Assembly (NCBI RefSeq): GCF_003718735.1
Contig: NZ_CP033460.1
Span: 310,001-374,000, forward strand
DNA: 64,000 nucleotides
Direction of reading: 5' to 3'
From: Staphylococcus debuckii
GTDB taxonomy: Bacteria > Bacillota > Bacilli > Staphylococcales > Staphylococcaceae
Shown here: piece by piece, positions 8,412 through 16,426 of the stretch
Layout of the letters: every line of letters begins with the position of its first letter
Numbering within the stretch: the first letter of the stretch is position 1
The notes under the pieces: generated by a model
Database searches by the model: none
What the model was told of the DNA's origin: nothing
The model's input: only the letters and a program-made list of their open reading frames with translations
Program-made: the position numbers and the translations under genes

Positions 8412-9770
8412 ATGAAAAAATTAGGATTTTGGTCAATCGTTTTATTCGCAATCAACTCAATTATAGGATCAGGAATATTTTTATCTCCAGCAGCCGTTAT
8501 TAAAATTGCAGGGAAATATACACCTATCGTTTATCTTTTCGCTGCGTTGTTAGCTGCTATTTTAGCCATTACTTTTGCGGCAGCAGCTAAATACGTAACT
8601 AAAAGTGGGGCAGCATATGCCTATGCAACTGCGGCTTTTGGTGAGAATATTGGTTTTTATGTAGGGATTACTAGATTTATCGCTGGTAGCATCGCTTGGG
8701 GTGTAATGGCAACTGCAGTAGTTAAAACGGTCATAACTATTTTCGGTGGAGACAATACAAGTTTCTGGATGATTACTGTAGGATTAGTTTTATTGATGGT
8801 GATATTATTAATTATCAATATGTCCGGCAATAAAATTTTCGAGATTATCAATAATCTGTCTACTATCGGAAAATTACTTGCACTGTTGACTACTATTGTA
8901 GCAGGCGTAGTCATTGTAATAATAACTCGGGAGAATCACTTCAATGAAATTAACCATATTGTAGACACTTCAAGTATTAACGGTTCTACTTTGGTAATGG
9001 CAGTTATCGCTGCTTTCTATGCCTTTACAGGTTTTGAAAGTGTAGCGAATGCATCAGAAGATATGAAACAACCTGAAAAGAACTTGCCGAAAGCTATTCC
9101 TTTAGCTATTTTAGTCATTGGCGTAGTGTACATCGGCATTATTTTAGCAACCATGATGGTTAATCCTGGCGCTTTGATTAAGACGAAAGAAGTCGTATCA
9201 CTCGTCGCAGTCTTTAACTCACCTATTATTTACAACATTATTTTATATGGCGCGCTGATCTCAATGTTTGGTATCAACGTCGCCGCTTCCTTTGGGACAC
9301 CAAGAATTCTCGAAGCTATCGCAAATGAAAATCAAGTGCCTCATTGGTTCAAGAAGCGTACGAAACAAGGCTTCCCATTTATTGCCTTTATGACAACCTT
9401 CTTAGTGGCGGCAGTCTTACCAATGGCGTTCCAATACGATATGACAAGTATCATTATTTTAAGTTCAATTTCACGTTTTATTCAATTCCTAGTCGTGCCG
9501 GTAGGGGTGTTGATGTTCTACTTTGGAAAAGAGCGAGGCTATACCTTAGAAAATGTGCACAAGAACATAGTGACAGATGTAGTATTACCTGCCATTTCAT
9601 TACTTCTTACAGTACTTTTATTAGTCATGTTTGATTGGAAAGGACAATTCTCTATTAAAACTGATAGCGGTACAATGCTGAACTACTACGCAATAACAGC
9701 TATGGTCATCGGGTATGTCATACTTCCCGCAGTCTTATTTTGGGTCAATAAAAAAAGAATAGCAAAATAA
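8412..9770 (+). CDS. APC family amino acid permease (copy 2)
   Basis: A 452-residue, roughly 12-helix permease, highly similar to the copy at 6185-7564. They share the opening KLGFWSIVL, VKTxxxI segments and the FYAFTGFExVANxSxDM stretch. The start codon lies four bases after the stop of the peptidase C26 gene, with only a weak ribosome binding site, so translational coupling is likely. Retention of two such permeases around one hydrolase suggests related but distinct substrates. The substrate is unknown. Confidence 0.9.
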   Translation: MKKLGFWSIVLFAINSIIGSGIFLSPAAVIKIAGKYTPIVYLFAALLAAILAITFAAAAKYVTKSGAAYAYATAAFGENIGFYVGITRFIAGSIAWGVMATAVVKTVITIFGGDNTSFWMITVGLVLLMVILLIINMSGNKIFEIINNLSTIGKLLALLTTIVAGVVIVIITRENHFNEINHIVDTSSINGSTLVMAVIAAFYAFTGFESVANASEDMKQPEKNLPKAIPLAILVIGVVYIGIILATMMVNPGALIKTKEVVSLVAVFNSPIIYNIILYGALISMFGINVAASFGTPRILEAIANENQVPHWFKKRTKQGFPFIAFMTTFLVAAVLPMAFQYDMTSIIILSSISRFIQFLVVPVGVLMFYFGKERGYTLENVHKNIVTDVVLPAISLLLTVLLLVMFDWKGQFSIKTDSGTMLNYYAITAMVIGYVILPAVLFWVNKKRIAK

Positions 9771-9843
9771 TGCGTATCATTTGATATAAACAAGCGGAAT
9801 GGTTTTTCATAAAAGAAAGTCACAATTCAAAAGGAGTTCTATT

Positions 9844-10581
9844 ATGGCAGACCAACGTAATGCGTTTACGCTCAGATTATTAGAAGATGCAAACATTCAT
9901 CCAGAAATGCGCGTGTTAGATGTAGGATGCGGACCTGGAGAAGTGACAGGACTGCTGGCAGCGCTAGTAGGTGATTCTGGGAGAGTCATCGGTATCGATA
10001 ACAACACGCAATTACTGAATCTCGCAAAGCAAAATCATAGTGGTGAGAATATTGAATATAGAGAAGCGGATTTGTACAACTTACCAAATGATTTAGGACA
10101 ATTCGATGCAATAGTAGGGCGCCGCGTCCTCATGTATCTGCCAGATCCCATGCAAGCTTTAGAAAATTTAAAACCGCTGTTGAAACCAGATGGTCTATTT
10201 ATTTTCCAAGAAAGTGATGCGATTAATGGCGGTACAGGAGAAGATCCGCTACCTCGACACCAGCAAGCCATCCAGTGGGTTTGGCAAACAGTCGAGTTGG
10301 AAGGCGGAGACATTCATATCGGTGAGAAATTGTACGATATGTACGTTCAGCTCGGCATTGAAGCGCCGCATATTATGGCAGAAGTCGTGATGCAGACATC
10401 GAAAGAGAACGATCTTGCTTGGCTCGTAGAAATGATGTTACCAAGAATGCAGGAACATCAAGTACTGAGCAGAGATTTCTCTATAGATACCTTTAAAAAA
10501 GAATTGCAGGCAGAAGCGGAAGGCATAAACACTGCCTTTATCCGAGATACCGCTTTCGGCATTTGGGGAAAGCTTAAATAA
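9844..10581 (+). CDS. Class I SAM-dependent methyltransferase
   Basis: A 245-residue cytoplasmic protein with the Rossmann methyltransferase motif I VLDVGCGPGEVTG (about 27-39), an acidic motif II residue in GIDNNT, and the later motif FDAIVGRRVLMYLPDP (about 90-105). It resembles the UbiE/Methyltransf_25 group, but the substrate cannot be assigned. The start at 9844 follows AAAAGGAG; upstream in-frame codons lack a site. A strong terminator closes the gene. It may be co-transcribed with the permease 73 bases upstream. Confidence 0.82.
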   Translation: MADQRNAFTLRLLEDANIHPEMRVLDVGCGPGEVTGLLAALVGDSGRVIGIDNNTQLLNLAKQNHSGENIEYREADLYNLPNDLGQFDAIVGRRVLMYLPDPMQALENLKPLLKPDGLFIFQESDAINGGTGEDPLPRHQQAIQWVWQTVELEGGDIHIGEKLYDMYVQLGIEAPHIMAEVVMQTSKENDLAWLVEMMLPRMQEHQVLSRDFSIDTFKKELQAEAEGINTAFIRDTAFGIWGKLK

Positions 10582-10626
10582 AAGAAACACTTTGAGAGTT
10601 GAGCGTACTTTCAAAGTGTTTCTTTT
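10581..10626 (+). terminator. Terminator after the methyltransferase
   Basis: AAAGAAACACTTTGAGAG pairs with CTTTCAAAGTGTTTCTTT with a single mismatch, followed by TT. The hairpin begins at the stop codon of the methyltransferase. Confidence 0.8.
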
Positions 10627-10651
10627 AGGAATTAGAAAAAATTTGTTTATT

Positions 10652-10665
10652 TATATTGCAATATA
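10652..10665. promoter_or_regulatory. Palindrome upstream of the WYL regulator
   Basis: TATATTGCAATATA is a perfect 14-base palindrome. A second inverted repeat, AGATTG-TATAG-CAATCT, lies at 10714-10730, closer to the WYL-domain regulator at 10779. Either could be an autoregulatory operator. Confidence 0.35.
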
Positions 10666-10778
10666 GGTAATAATTTATAATAATATAGGGGATTATTTGA
10701 TAATTGCAATAGAAGATTGTATAGCAATCTTTAATTGTCTGCATTTCAATGTATATTGTCTTTTAGGAGTGGGTTAAG

Positions 10779-11639
10779 ATGGATAAGTCAACAAGAGTCC
10801 TGAATATCTTCACACGTTTATTGAATGGAGAAACAATCAGAAAGTCAGAGCTCTCTGAGTTTGGGAATGTGAGCACGAAGTCTATTCAAAGAGACGTTAG
10901 GATAATCAATGATTTTTTCTATGAAAGTGAGTATTGGAATAACAGAAACACTGAAATTGTTTATAAAAAGAATGGTTATGAACTAATTACACATTTTAAT
11001 AGTTTAAACAGCTTAGCCTTACTGGGACTGATGATTAAGATTAAAAGTTTAACACCTATCTTGCATGTAGATGTATACAACTTATTTAAAAGAGAAATAC
11101 AAAATATGCGCATGGAAGATAGAAAGGTTTTAAATGAAATGTTAGATCATTTTAAAAAACGAAATGATATCTTTCCTGGACAAACATTAATGCTGATAGA
11201 AAAAGCGATTAGTCAGAAAAACTTAGTTTGGATGAAATTTAACGGCCGTATTATAGAAGTAAAACCTTTATCAACGATGTACATGCACTACGATTATTGG
11301 TTTACCTATGAATACGATAAGACGATTTATACTGAACGTGTACGCTTTATTGAAAATTTTAAAGTCTCTGATCATACTTTCGATGAAGTGAAAAGTAAAG
11401 AACTCGTGACCGTTGAAATTGATCAAACAAAATGGGATTTATTTCGACAACAATACAGTATAGTTGAAGAATTAGAACGTACTAAGGAAGGAAAAATCAT
11501 AGTGAGGATTGCGTGTACAGAGCTAGATGCTTACTACATTGCATATCAGATGGCACCATTGGCACGTATTTTAGAACCCCAGAAGTATATAGACAGCTTT
11601 ATTGATCGTCTTAATCAAATCAAAAGTTGCTACGAGTAA
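10779..11639 (+). CDS. HTH and WYL domain transcriptional regulator
   Basis: A 286-residue DeoR/YafY-type regulator. The N-terminal winged helix-turn-helix (about 1-70) includes IRKSELSEFGNVSTKSIQRD as the DNA-reading helix. The WYL-like ligand-binding domain follows from about 140 (LVWMKFNGRIIEVKPLSTM, HYDYWFTYEY) and leads to a C-terminal extension. WYL domains sense nucleotides, nucleic acids or other effectors in phage defence and stress control. The start has an AGGAG site. The gene stands alone between two terminators, so its target is not evident; the palindromes upstream suggest autoregulation. Confidence 0.8.
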   Translation: MDKSTRVLNIFTRLLNGETIRKSELSEFGNVSTKSIQRDVRIINDFFYESEYWNNRNTEIVYKKNGYELITHFNSLNSLALLGLMIKIKSLTPILHVDVYNLFKREIQNMRMEDRKVLNEMLDHFKKRNDIFPGQTLMLIEKAISQKNLVWMKFNGRIIEVKPLSTMYMHYDYWFTYEYDKTIYTERVRFIENFKVSDHTFDEVKSKELVTVEIDQTKWDLFRQQYSIVEELERTKEGKIIVRIACTELDAYYIAYQMAPLARILEPQKYIDSFIDRLNQIKSCYE

Positions 11640-11670
11640 ACAAAAATATTCATTTACAAAGCAGATACAT

Positions 11671-11710
11671 AACAAATCCCCTCACTAGTGGTGTAGTAAG
11701 GGGATTTGTT
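11671..11710. terminator. Bidirectional terminator between the WYL and MerR genes
   Basis: AACAAATCCCCT (11671-11682) pairs perfectly with AGGGGATTTGTT (11699-11710). It separates convergent genes. Confidence 0.75.
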
Positions 11711-11712
11711 AT

Positions 11713-12054
11713 TCACTTAGTTCGAGAAAGTTTTTCTTCAATCTTAGAAATACGCAAATTTACAATTTCTCTTTCCGCTTTCAATACATTCAGGTGCGCT
11801 TCTAAAATATCCGCAATTTGCGCTTCATCCCTAGAAAGCTTCTCTACATTTTGTTTGATTTGTTTCAAAGGCATACTGAGTAAACTGAAACATTGGATCA
11901 AGCTGACCATCTCTATGTCTTTTTGAGAATAGACACGTTGATTTAGCGCATCACGCTCAATATTCATCAACAATCCGTGCTTCTCGTAATAACGCAATTT
12001 ACTTTTGGAGATGTCTTTCATATCAGACACCTCTTGAATTGAATATTTTTCCAA
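11713..12054 (-). CDS. MerR family transcriptional regulator
   Basis: A small regulator of about 113 residues. The N-terminal MerR helix-turn-helix and wing are clear (YSIQEVSDMKDISKSKLRYY, then YEKHGLL and NQRVYSQKDIEM), and a C-terminal dimerisation coiled coil spans about 75-110. No cysteine metal-binding pattern is seen, so it probably senses an organic compound or redox stress rather than metal. Two starts are possible: GTG at 12063 overlaps the AAGGGAA ribosome binding site, while TTG at 12054 is well spaced and is preferred. It is divergent from a nitroreductase, with the palindrome at 12069-12084 between them, and probably controls that gene. Confidence 0.87.
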   Translation of the reverse strand: MEKYSIQEVSDMKDISKSKLRYYEKHGLLMNIERDALNQRVYSQKDIEMVSLIQCFSLLSMPLKQIKQNVEKLSRDEAQIADILEAHLNVLKAEREIVNLRISKIEEKLSRTK

Positions 12055-12068
12055 ACAAATCACTTCCC

Positions 12069-12084
12069 TTAAACCATGGTTTAA
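12069..12084. promoter_or_regulatory. Perfect palindrome, likely MerR operator
   Basis: TTAAACCATGGTTTAA is a perfect 16-base palindrome in the 72-base gap between the MerR gene and the nitroreductase. MerR proteins bind such dyads within promoters with long spacers. Assignment to this regulator is inferred. Confidence 0.6.
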
Positions 12085-12126
12085 CCTATATTCTATTATA
12101 TAGAAAAATGCTTACGAGGTGAAAGA

Positions 12127-12747
12127 ATGGAAAACTTTACTGAGATTCTGAACGGTAGAAAATCTGTAAAAGGGTTCGACCCGGAATACAAAATTCCAAA
12201 AGAAGAAATGGATGAAATCTTAGCACAAGCAGCAAAAGCGCCTTCTTCAGTGAACATGCAGCCATGGAGAGTTGCAGTTGTGCAAAGTGATGAAGCTAAA
12301 GATAAACTGAGACCTTACATCCAATTTAATACGAACCAAAATGACACATCTTCAGCAATGCTGGTTATCTTCGGCGACTTGCAATGTTATGAATATGCAG
12401 GCTTCATTTACGAAAGTGCTGTGGAAAATGGCATGATGCCAGAAGAAGTGAAAGACCAAATGTTGCCATTAGTAAAAGACGGCTATCAAAATTTAGCACG
12501 TGAACAAATGAATGACATCGTGAAAATCGACAGCAGCTTGATGGCCATGCAGTTAATGTTAGTTGCAAAACAACACGGCTACGATACTAATCCGATAGGT
12601 GGATTTGAAGCGAATCAAATCGGTGAAGTCCTCGGTTATCCATTAGACCGCTATGTACCAGTCATGATTGTCGCAATCGGCAAGAAAGCCAAAGAACCAC
12701 GCGACTCCTTCAGAATGCCAACTGAAAAATTTGTAGAATATCAATAA
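12127..12747 (+). CDS. Nitroreductase family NAD(P)H oxidoreductase
   Basis: A 206-residue flavoprotein of the nitroreductase fold. RKSVKGFDPEYKIP near 11-24 and AAKAPSSVNMQPWRVAVV near 35-52 form the FMN-binding segments, and DTNPIGGFEANQIGEVLGYP near 158-177 completes the pocket. These enzymes reduce quinones, nitro compounds or enones with FMN. A GAGGTG ribosome binding site precedes the ATG. It is divergent from a MerR-type regulator and shares a palindromic operator with it, which suggests induction by an electrophile. The physiological substrate is unknown. Confidence 0.88.
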   Translation: MENFTEILNGRKSVKGFDPEYKIPKEEMDEILAQAAKAPSSVNMQPWRVAVVQSDEAKDKLRPYIQFNTNQNDTSSAMLVIFGDLQCYEYAGFIYESAVENGMMPEEVKDQMLPLVKDGYQNLAREQMNDIVKIDSSLMAMQLMLVAKQHGYDTNPIGGFEANQIGEVLGYPLDRYVPVMIVAIGKKAKEPRDSFRMPTEKFVEYQ

Positions 12748-12813
12748 ACCAGGATGAAATGCGCGATTTAACACCATCAGCAAAATTTGTTATTCTATTA
12801 TAGCAATAAAAAA

Positions 12814-12852
12814 GACACCCCAATTGTTCCGAATAAGAACTGTTGGGGTGTT
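12814..12852 (-). terminator. Terminator between the nitroreductase and the small gene
   Basis: ACACCCCAATTGTTC and GAACTGTTGGGGTGTT form a hairpin with two mismatches. The T-run lies on the minus-strand side, so it most likely ends the 89-residue gene. It could also stop readthrough from the nitroreductase. Confidence 0.6.
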
Positions 12853-12925
12853 CCTGCGTTTGAAATATAATATGTGTAAAATATTCACAACCGCGCAGGC
12901 ATGGAAAGCCGCGTACAGAATCAAA

Positions 12926-13195
12926 TCAGTCCGTGGTCTCCATATCATGCTCAGCTTCAGACTGAAGTTTGAGCTGCACCGCGGTAGCTTTAAATACATC
13001 TTGTGTATAGAAATGCTTAATACCGCCGTTATTCGGAGAAAATGACGCAATCATGCCATTCTCAATCCAATGATTAATCAAAGATTGAGGATAGCCTGCC
13101 TCCACCAATTCGTCTTCGTCAGTTATTAACTGATCCCAAGACATATTAATATCTCGTAAATCAATCATAAATTCAGAAGCTTCATTTTGGTCCAA
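12926..13195 (-). CDS. Small acidic protein of unknown function
   Basis: About 89 residues, rich in Asp and Glu, without a signal peptide or membrane segment. The sequence SLINHWIENGMI near 49-60 resembles a small helical domain. I do not recognise the family. A GTG at 13204 touches the AAGGAAGG ribosome binding site, while TTG at 13195 is well spaced and is the better start. It is a single gene with its own terminator. Coding status is supported by the ribosome binding site and the downstream minus-strand terminator. Confidence 0.6.
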   Translation of the reverse strand: MDQNEASEFMIDLRDINMSWDQLITDEDELVEAGYPQSLINHWIENGMIASFSPNNGGIKHFYTQDVFKATAVQLKLQSEAEHDMETTD

Positions 13196-13430
13196 AAAAA
13201 TCACCCTTCCTTATGTTGAATGGGAGCTTTTTCTGGGAGAGACCTGTCTGCAGATTTTTTCTCCACTCTTAAGTCTACCCGCCATGTATAATTTTAATTA
13301 CAGTTTCCTAAGTTTCTAATATTCACATTTTTGTGTAGATTGACACATTACATTCAGCAATCCATTATACTTGTGCTCAATTGCCAATAAGCTAAAATAT
13401 AAAATAAATACCTAGAAAGGAGGGCGAACC

Positions 13431-14237
13431 ATGAAAATAGGAACCATCTCAGATCTGCATATTGACCGTCCTTCCGATTACACAGAAACCGAATACGCAG
13501 AAACACTCGCACAATTGACTCAAGACTACCAGCTCGACGTCCTTCTTATAGCCGGCGATATTTCCAACGACTATCGCAAATCCTACCAATTCGTGAAAGC
13601 AATGCAGCGCCTGACTCATAAAGAAATACTTTTCATTCCAGGCAACCACGATTACTGGCAAGTAGACGATAAGAACACCCGCCAAATACACGAATTTTTC
13701 ATGCAACAGCCCGAGTGCCTGATGGGCCATCCCTATATCATTAACGACGAGTGGGCCATTGTCGGCAACAGCGGTTGGTACGACTACACCTTCGCAAGTC
13801 CAGAATATACCATTGAACGACTAGAACGCCGCCGCTTCAAAGGCGCAACCTGGCAAGATAAAGTACACGTCGACTGGGAAATGAGCGATATCGAAGTGTC
13901 ACATAAAGCTGCTGCCTTGGCGGAAAGAGACCTTCAGAAAGCAGGAGGCCGAAAGATTATTCTCGCGACACATGTGGTCACGACCCCAAGTTTCAGAGTG
14001 CCTATGCCACATCGAATCTTTAATTATTTCAACGCATTTATAGGTACCTCAGATTTTGAGCCGCTTTATCAACAATATAATATTCGATATAGTCTGATGG
14101 GACATGTACATTTCAGAGGAGAAACAGAAAGAGATGGCATCGAATTTGCCTGTGTATCTTTAGGTTACTTTAGAGAATGGCGCTCTAAAGATATTGAACG
14201 TGAAATGTCACATGCTTTGAAAGTAATTGAAATCTAA
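13431..14237 (+). CDS. Calcineurin-like metallophosphoesterase
   Basis: A 268-residue phosphoesterase with the complete metal-binding motif set: ISDLHID near 6-12, LLIAGDISND near 37-46, FIPGNHDYW near 67-75, THVVTTPS near 184-191 and MGHVHFRGE near 223-231. The dimetal centre hydrolyses phosphate esters; the physiological substrate is not evident. An excellent AGAAAGGAGGG ribosome binding site precedes the ATG. Codons are richer in C than in most neighbours (for example gac, ctc, atc), a trait shared with the M20 gene at 50451. It appears monocistronic. Confidence 0.88.
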   Translation: MKIGTISDLHIDRPSDYTETEYAETLAQLTQDYQLDVLLIAGDISNDYRKSYQFVKAMQRLTHKEILFIPGNHDYWQVDDKNTRQIHEFFMQQPECLMGHPYIINDEWAIVGNSGWYDYTFASPEYTIERLERRRFKGATWQDKVHVDWEMSDIEVSHKAAALAERDLQKAGGRKIILATHVVTTPSFRVPMPHRIFNYFNAFIGTSDFEPLYQQYNIRYSLMGHVHFRGETERDGIEFACVSLGYFREWRSKDIEREMSHALKVIEI

Positions 14238-14345
14238 TAAGCGGTAAACCACGACAATTGTAATATAGATTGAAATATATGATATATATGTGCAAAAACT
14301 TTATGTTCTCAACGCTGATTTAACAATACTCGTGGAAAATTCAAA

Positions 14346-14368
14346 TGTATGTAACCATATTACATACA
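14346..14368. promoter_or_regulatory. Inverted repeat upstream of lytM
   Basis: TGTATGTAA-CCATA-TTACATACA has perfect 9-base arms with a 5-base spacer, about 110 bases before the lytM start. It does not match the direct-repeat WalR box known for staphylococcal autolysin genes. The binding factor is unknown. Confidence 0.4.
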
Positions 14369-14475
14369 AAATACAATTTCTTACAAAACAGTTGGGTGCC
14401 TTTATTTTATTCACCGGCCATGATAGTTTATAACTTGTAAATTTGATTAAACGAAAAGGACGGGGAAAAAATAAT

Positions 14476-15597
14476 ATGAATAAATTATTGACGGCAACAA
14501 TTGTAGGCTTAGGAGTGTCATCAGTAGGATTCATCAGTCATAGTGCAGATGCAGCGGAACAAACACAAGGAACACCGCAAGTTGAACAACAGCAACAACA
14601 AACTAAAGGTTATTCTTACGGTTCTTATTTCACTAAAGACGCACAAGGCAACTACCATCACACATTAGACGGCAATTGGAATCAATCAATGTTTGATAAA
14701 CATGAATATCAATTCACATTAACTGATTCAGAAGGCGCAACACATTATTTCTACTTCCCTCAAAGTGCGCTCAGTCAAAATTACCAACAAGACGATAATA
14801 ACTACGCTCACAACGCTTCAAATGCAGAAGTACATAATGAAGGTTACGATGTAAACGAAACACCTTCAGCACAAGATAAAGCTCAGAATCCAAATGACGC
14901 AGAAGCAACAACAGAGAATACAACTTCAAATAATAATACTGATCCACAAAACAATACAGCAACGACTCAAAATACAACAAATACACAAGTTAATAATCAA
15001 GCACAAGCTGCTTCAACATATAACCAATCAAATGAGCAAATTTCAAATACACAATCACAAAATGCTACTTCAAATACGCAAACACCACAAGTCGCACAAG
15101 CACCGCAAACAAATAATGTACAAGACAATGCAGGCGGTTCAAGTGAAGGCAACACAACACAAACACCTGATACAAGTGATAATGGAGACGGCGCTAAAGC
15201 ACAAGATGCAAGCTGGTTAACAAAACATCCTAAATTACAAGAATACGGACAATATCATGGCGGCGGCGCACACTACGGCGTTGACTACGGTATGCCAGAA
15301 AATACACCCGTTTATTCATTAACAGATGGTACAGTTACACAAGCTGGCTGGAGTAACTATGGCGGCGGCAACCAAGTTACCATCCAAGAGAAAAACAGTG
15401 ACAACTATCAATGGTATATGCACATGAACAAATTAAACGTGCAACAAGGCCAAAATGTAAATGCAGGTGACCAAATCGGTCAATCAGGCAGCACAGGGAA
15501 CTCAACTGCACCGCACCTACATTTCCAACGCATGCAAGGTGGAGTAGGCAACCAATACAGCGTTAACCCTGATAGTTACATCAATAGTAAACAATAA
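14476..15597 (+). CDS. lytM: LytM-type glycyl-glycine endopeptidase (M23)
   Basis: A secreted cell wall hydrolase of 373 residues that would cleave pentaglycine cross-bridges. A signal peptide covers about 1-27 ([20 protein letters not shown], ending ADAAEQ). An N-terminal occluding domain has [20 protein letters not shown] and ATHYFYFP. A long Gln/Asn/Thr-rich linker spans about 110-245. The M23 catalytic domain follows, with [16 protein letters not shown] (first His and Asp zinc ligands) and TAPHLHFQR (HxH ligand). The linker is longer and more repetitive than in S. aureus LytM, and the YNCYPKN stretch of that protein's inhibitory region is not conserved (YFPQSAL here). The start at 14476 is chosen because it opens the signal peptide. 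Confidence 0.93.
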   Translation: MNKLLTATIVGLGVSSVGFISHSADAAEQTQGTPQVEQQQQQTKGYSYGSYFTKDAQGNYHHTLDGNWNQSMFDKHEYQFTLTDSEGATHYFYFPQSALSQNYQQDDNNYAHNASNAEVHNEGYDVNETPSAQDKAQNPNDAEATTENTTSNNNTDPQNNTATTQNTTNTQVNNQAQAASTYNQSNEQISNTQSQNATSNTQTPQVAQAPQTNNVQDNAGGSSEGNTTQTPDTSDNGDGAKAQDASWLTKHPKLQEYGQYHGGGAHYGVDYGMPENTPVYSLTDGTVTQAGWSNYGGGNQVTIQEKNSDNYQWYMHMNKLNVQQGQNVNAGDQIGQSGSTGNSTAPHLHFQRMQGGVGNQYSVNPDSYINSKQ

Positions 15598-15612
15598 TAG
15601 ATAGTACTAAAT

Positions 15613-15661
15613 AAAAGAACGCTACGACAAACAGAAAATGTTGTCGTAACGTTCTTTTTTT
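15613..15661. terminator. Terminator between lytM and the methyltransferase
   Basis: AAAAGAACGCTACGACAA and TTGTCGTAACGTTCTTTTTT pair with one mismatch. It serves convergent lytM and the minus-strand methyltransferase. Confidence 0.8.
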
Positions 15662-16274
15662 AATCTTCCACTTTTTCAATATGACCTTGAATGACACTGC
15701 CGACACCATTATGCTTGCTGCCCTCATAACGTTCAACTTCCACCTTTTCCAAACGATGAACCTTCACCGGCAAATCAGATAAATAATCCTTAATTTCATC
15801 CACATCGTACAACATGTTCACATCTTTAGGACCACCCGTGCCGAAATTCACCTGATCTTTAGCATAGAATTCAAAATAACTATGACCATGATTAACCAGC
15901 GGACGAACTAAATTATTAAACATGCCAGGTTTATCTTCAGTCAACACGTGGCCAAACACATTAATAGTATAATCAAACGAATTGTCAGCCACTAAATTTG
16001 CCTCAGTCACATCACCATAGCACGCATCAATTTCCACACCCGCTTCACTTGCCAACTTCAATTGCTTCTCAATCCCGACCTTCGACAAATCAAACGTAGT
16101 CACCTTATAACCAAGGCCCGCCAAATAAACCGCATTCCGGCCTTCACCCTCTGCTAGAATCAGTATCTTTTCAGCATCAGCCGTCTCGCGATTAAATACC
16201 TCCTTAACATACGCATTAGGGGATTTCCCATAAATATAATCCTTCTCATCAAACTTTTTATCCCAAATATACAT
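15660..16274 (-). CDS. Class I SAM-dependent methyltransferase (TehB-like)
   Basis: A 204-residue methyltransferase. KILILAEGEGRNAVYLAGLG near 36-55 is the SAM-binding motif I, VTTFDLSKVG near 58-67 the acidic motif II, and SFDYTINVFGHV near 99-110 the motif IV region. The opening WDKKFDEKDYIYGKSPN is typical of the TehB/tellurite-resistance-like group of detoxifying methyltransferases. The substrate is not known. The start has an AAGGAGGAATT ribosome binding site. It is apparently a single-gene unit. Confidence 0.82.
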   Translation of the reverse strand: MYIWDKKFDEKDYIYGKSPNAYVKEVFNRETADAEKILILAEGEGRNAVYLAGLGYKVTTFDLSKVGIEKQLKLASEAGVEIDACYGDVTEANLVADNSFDYTINVFGHVLTEDKPGMFNNLVRPLVNHGHSYFEFYAKDQVNFGTGGPKDVNMLYDVDEIKDYLSDLPVKVHRLEKVEVERYEGSKHNGVGSVIQGHIEKVED

Positions 16275-16303
16275 TTGAATTCCTCCTTTGAAAAAGAAAC
16301 CAT

Positions 16304-16337
16304 TAAAAAGCGGAGCACCAGAAAAGTGCCTCCGCTG
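16304..16337 (-). terminator. Distal terminator of the gab operon
   Basis: On the minus strand AGCGGAGGCAC and GTGCTCCGCT form a hairpin followed by TTTTTA. Together with the hairpin at 16383-16424 it ends transcription of gabD. Confidence 0.6.
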
Positions 16338-16382
16338 TATAAAAGCATATTAAGCATAAGAAAGTTTTAAATGTAGCGCAAA

Positions 16383-16424
16383 CAAAAGGGACTTGAACAA
16401 AATAATGTCCCCGTCCCTTCAAGT
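16383..16424 (-). terminator. Proximal terminator of the gab operon
   Basis: Minus-strand TTGAAGGGAC and GTCCCTT form a hairpin followed by TTG and T-rich sequence, directly after the gabD stop. Confidence 0.55.
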
Positions 16425-16426
16425 AT

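Noticed and set aside
13449..13730. Open reading frame antisense to the phosphoesterase
   Set aside because: It lies wholly opposite a gene with complete catalytic motifs, has no ribosome binding site and is explained by codon bias.
14341..14475. WalR box before lytM
   Set aside because: No pair of TGTWAH direct repeats with a five-base gap was found; only an inverted repeat is present.
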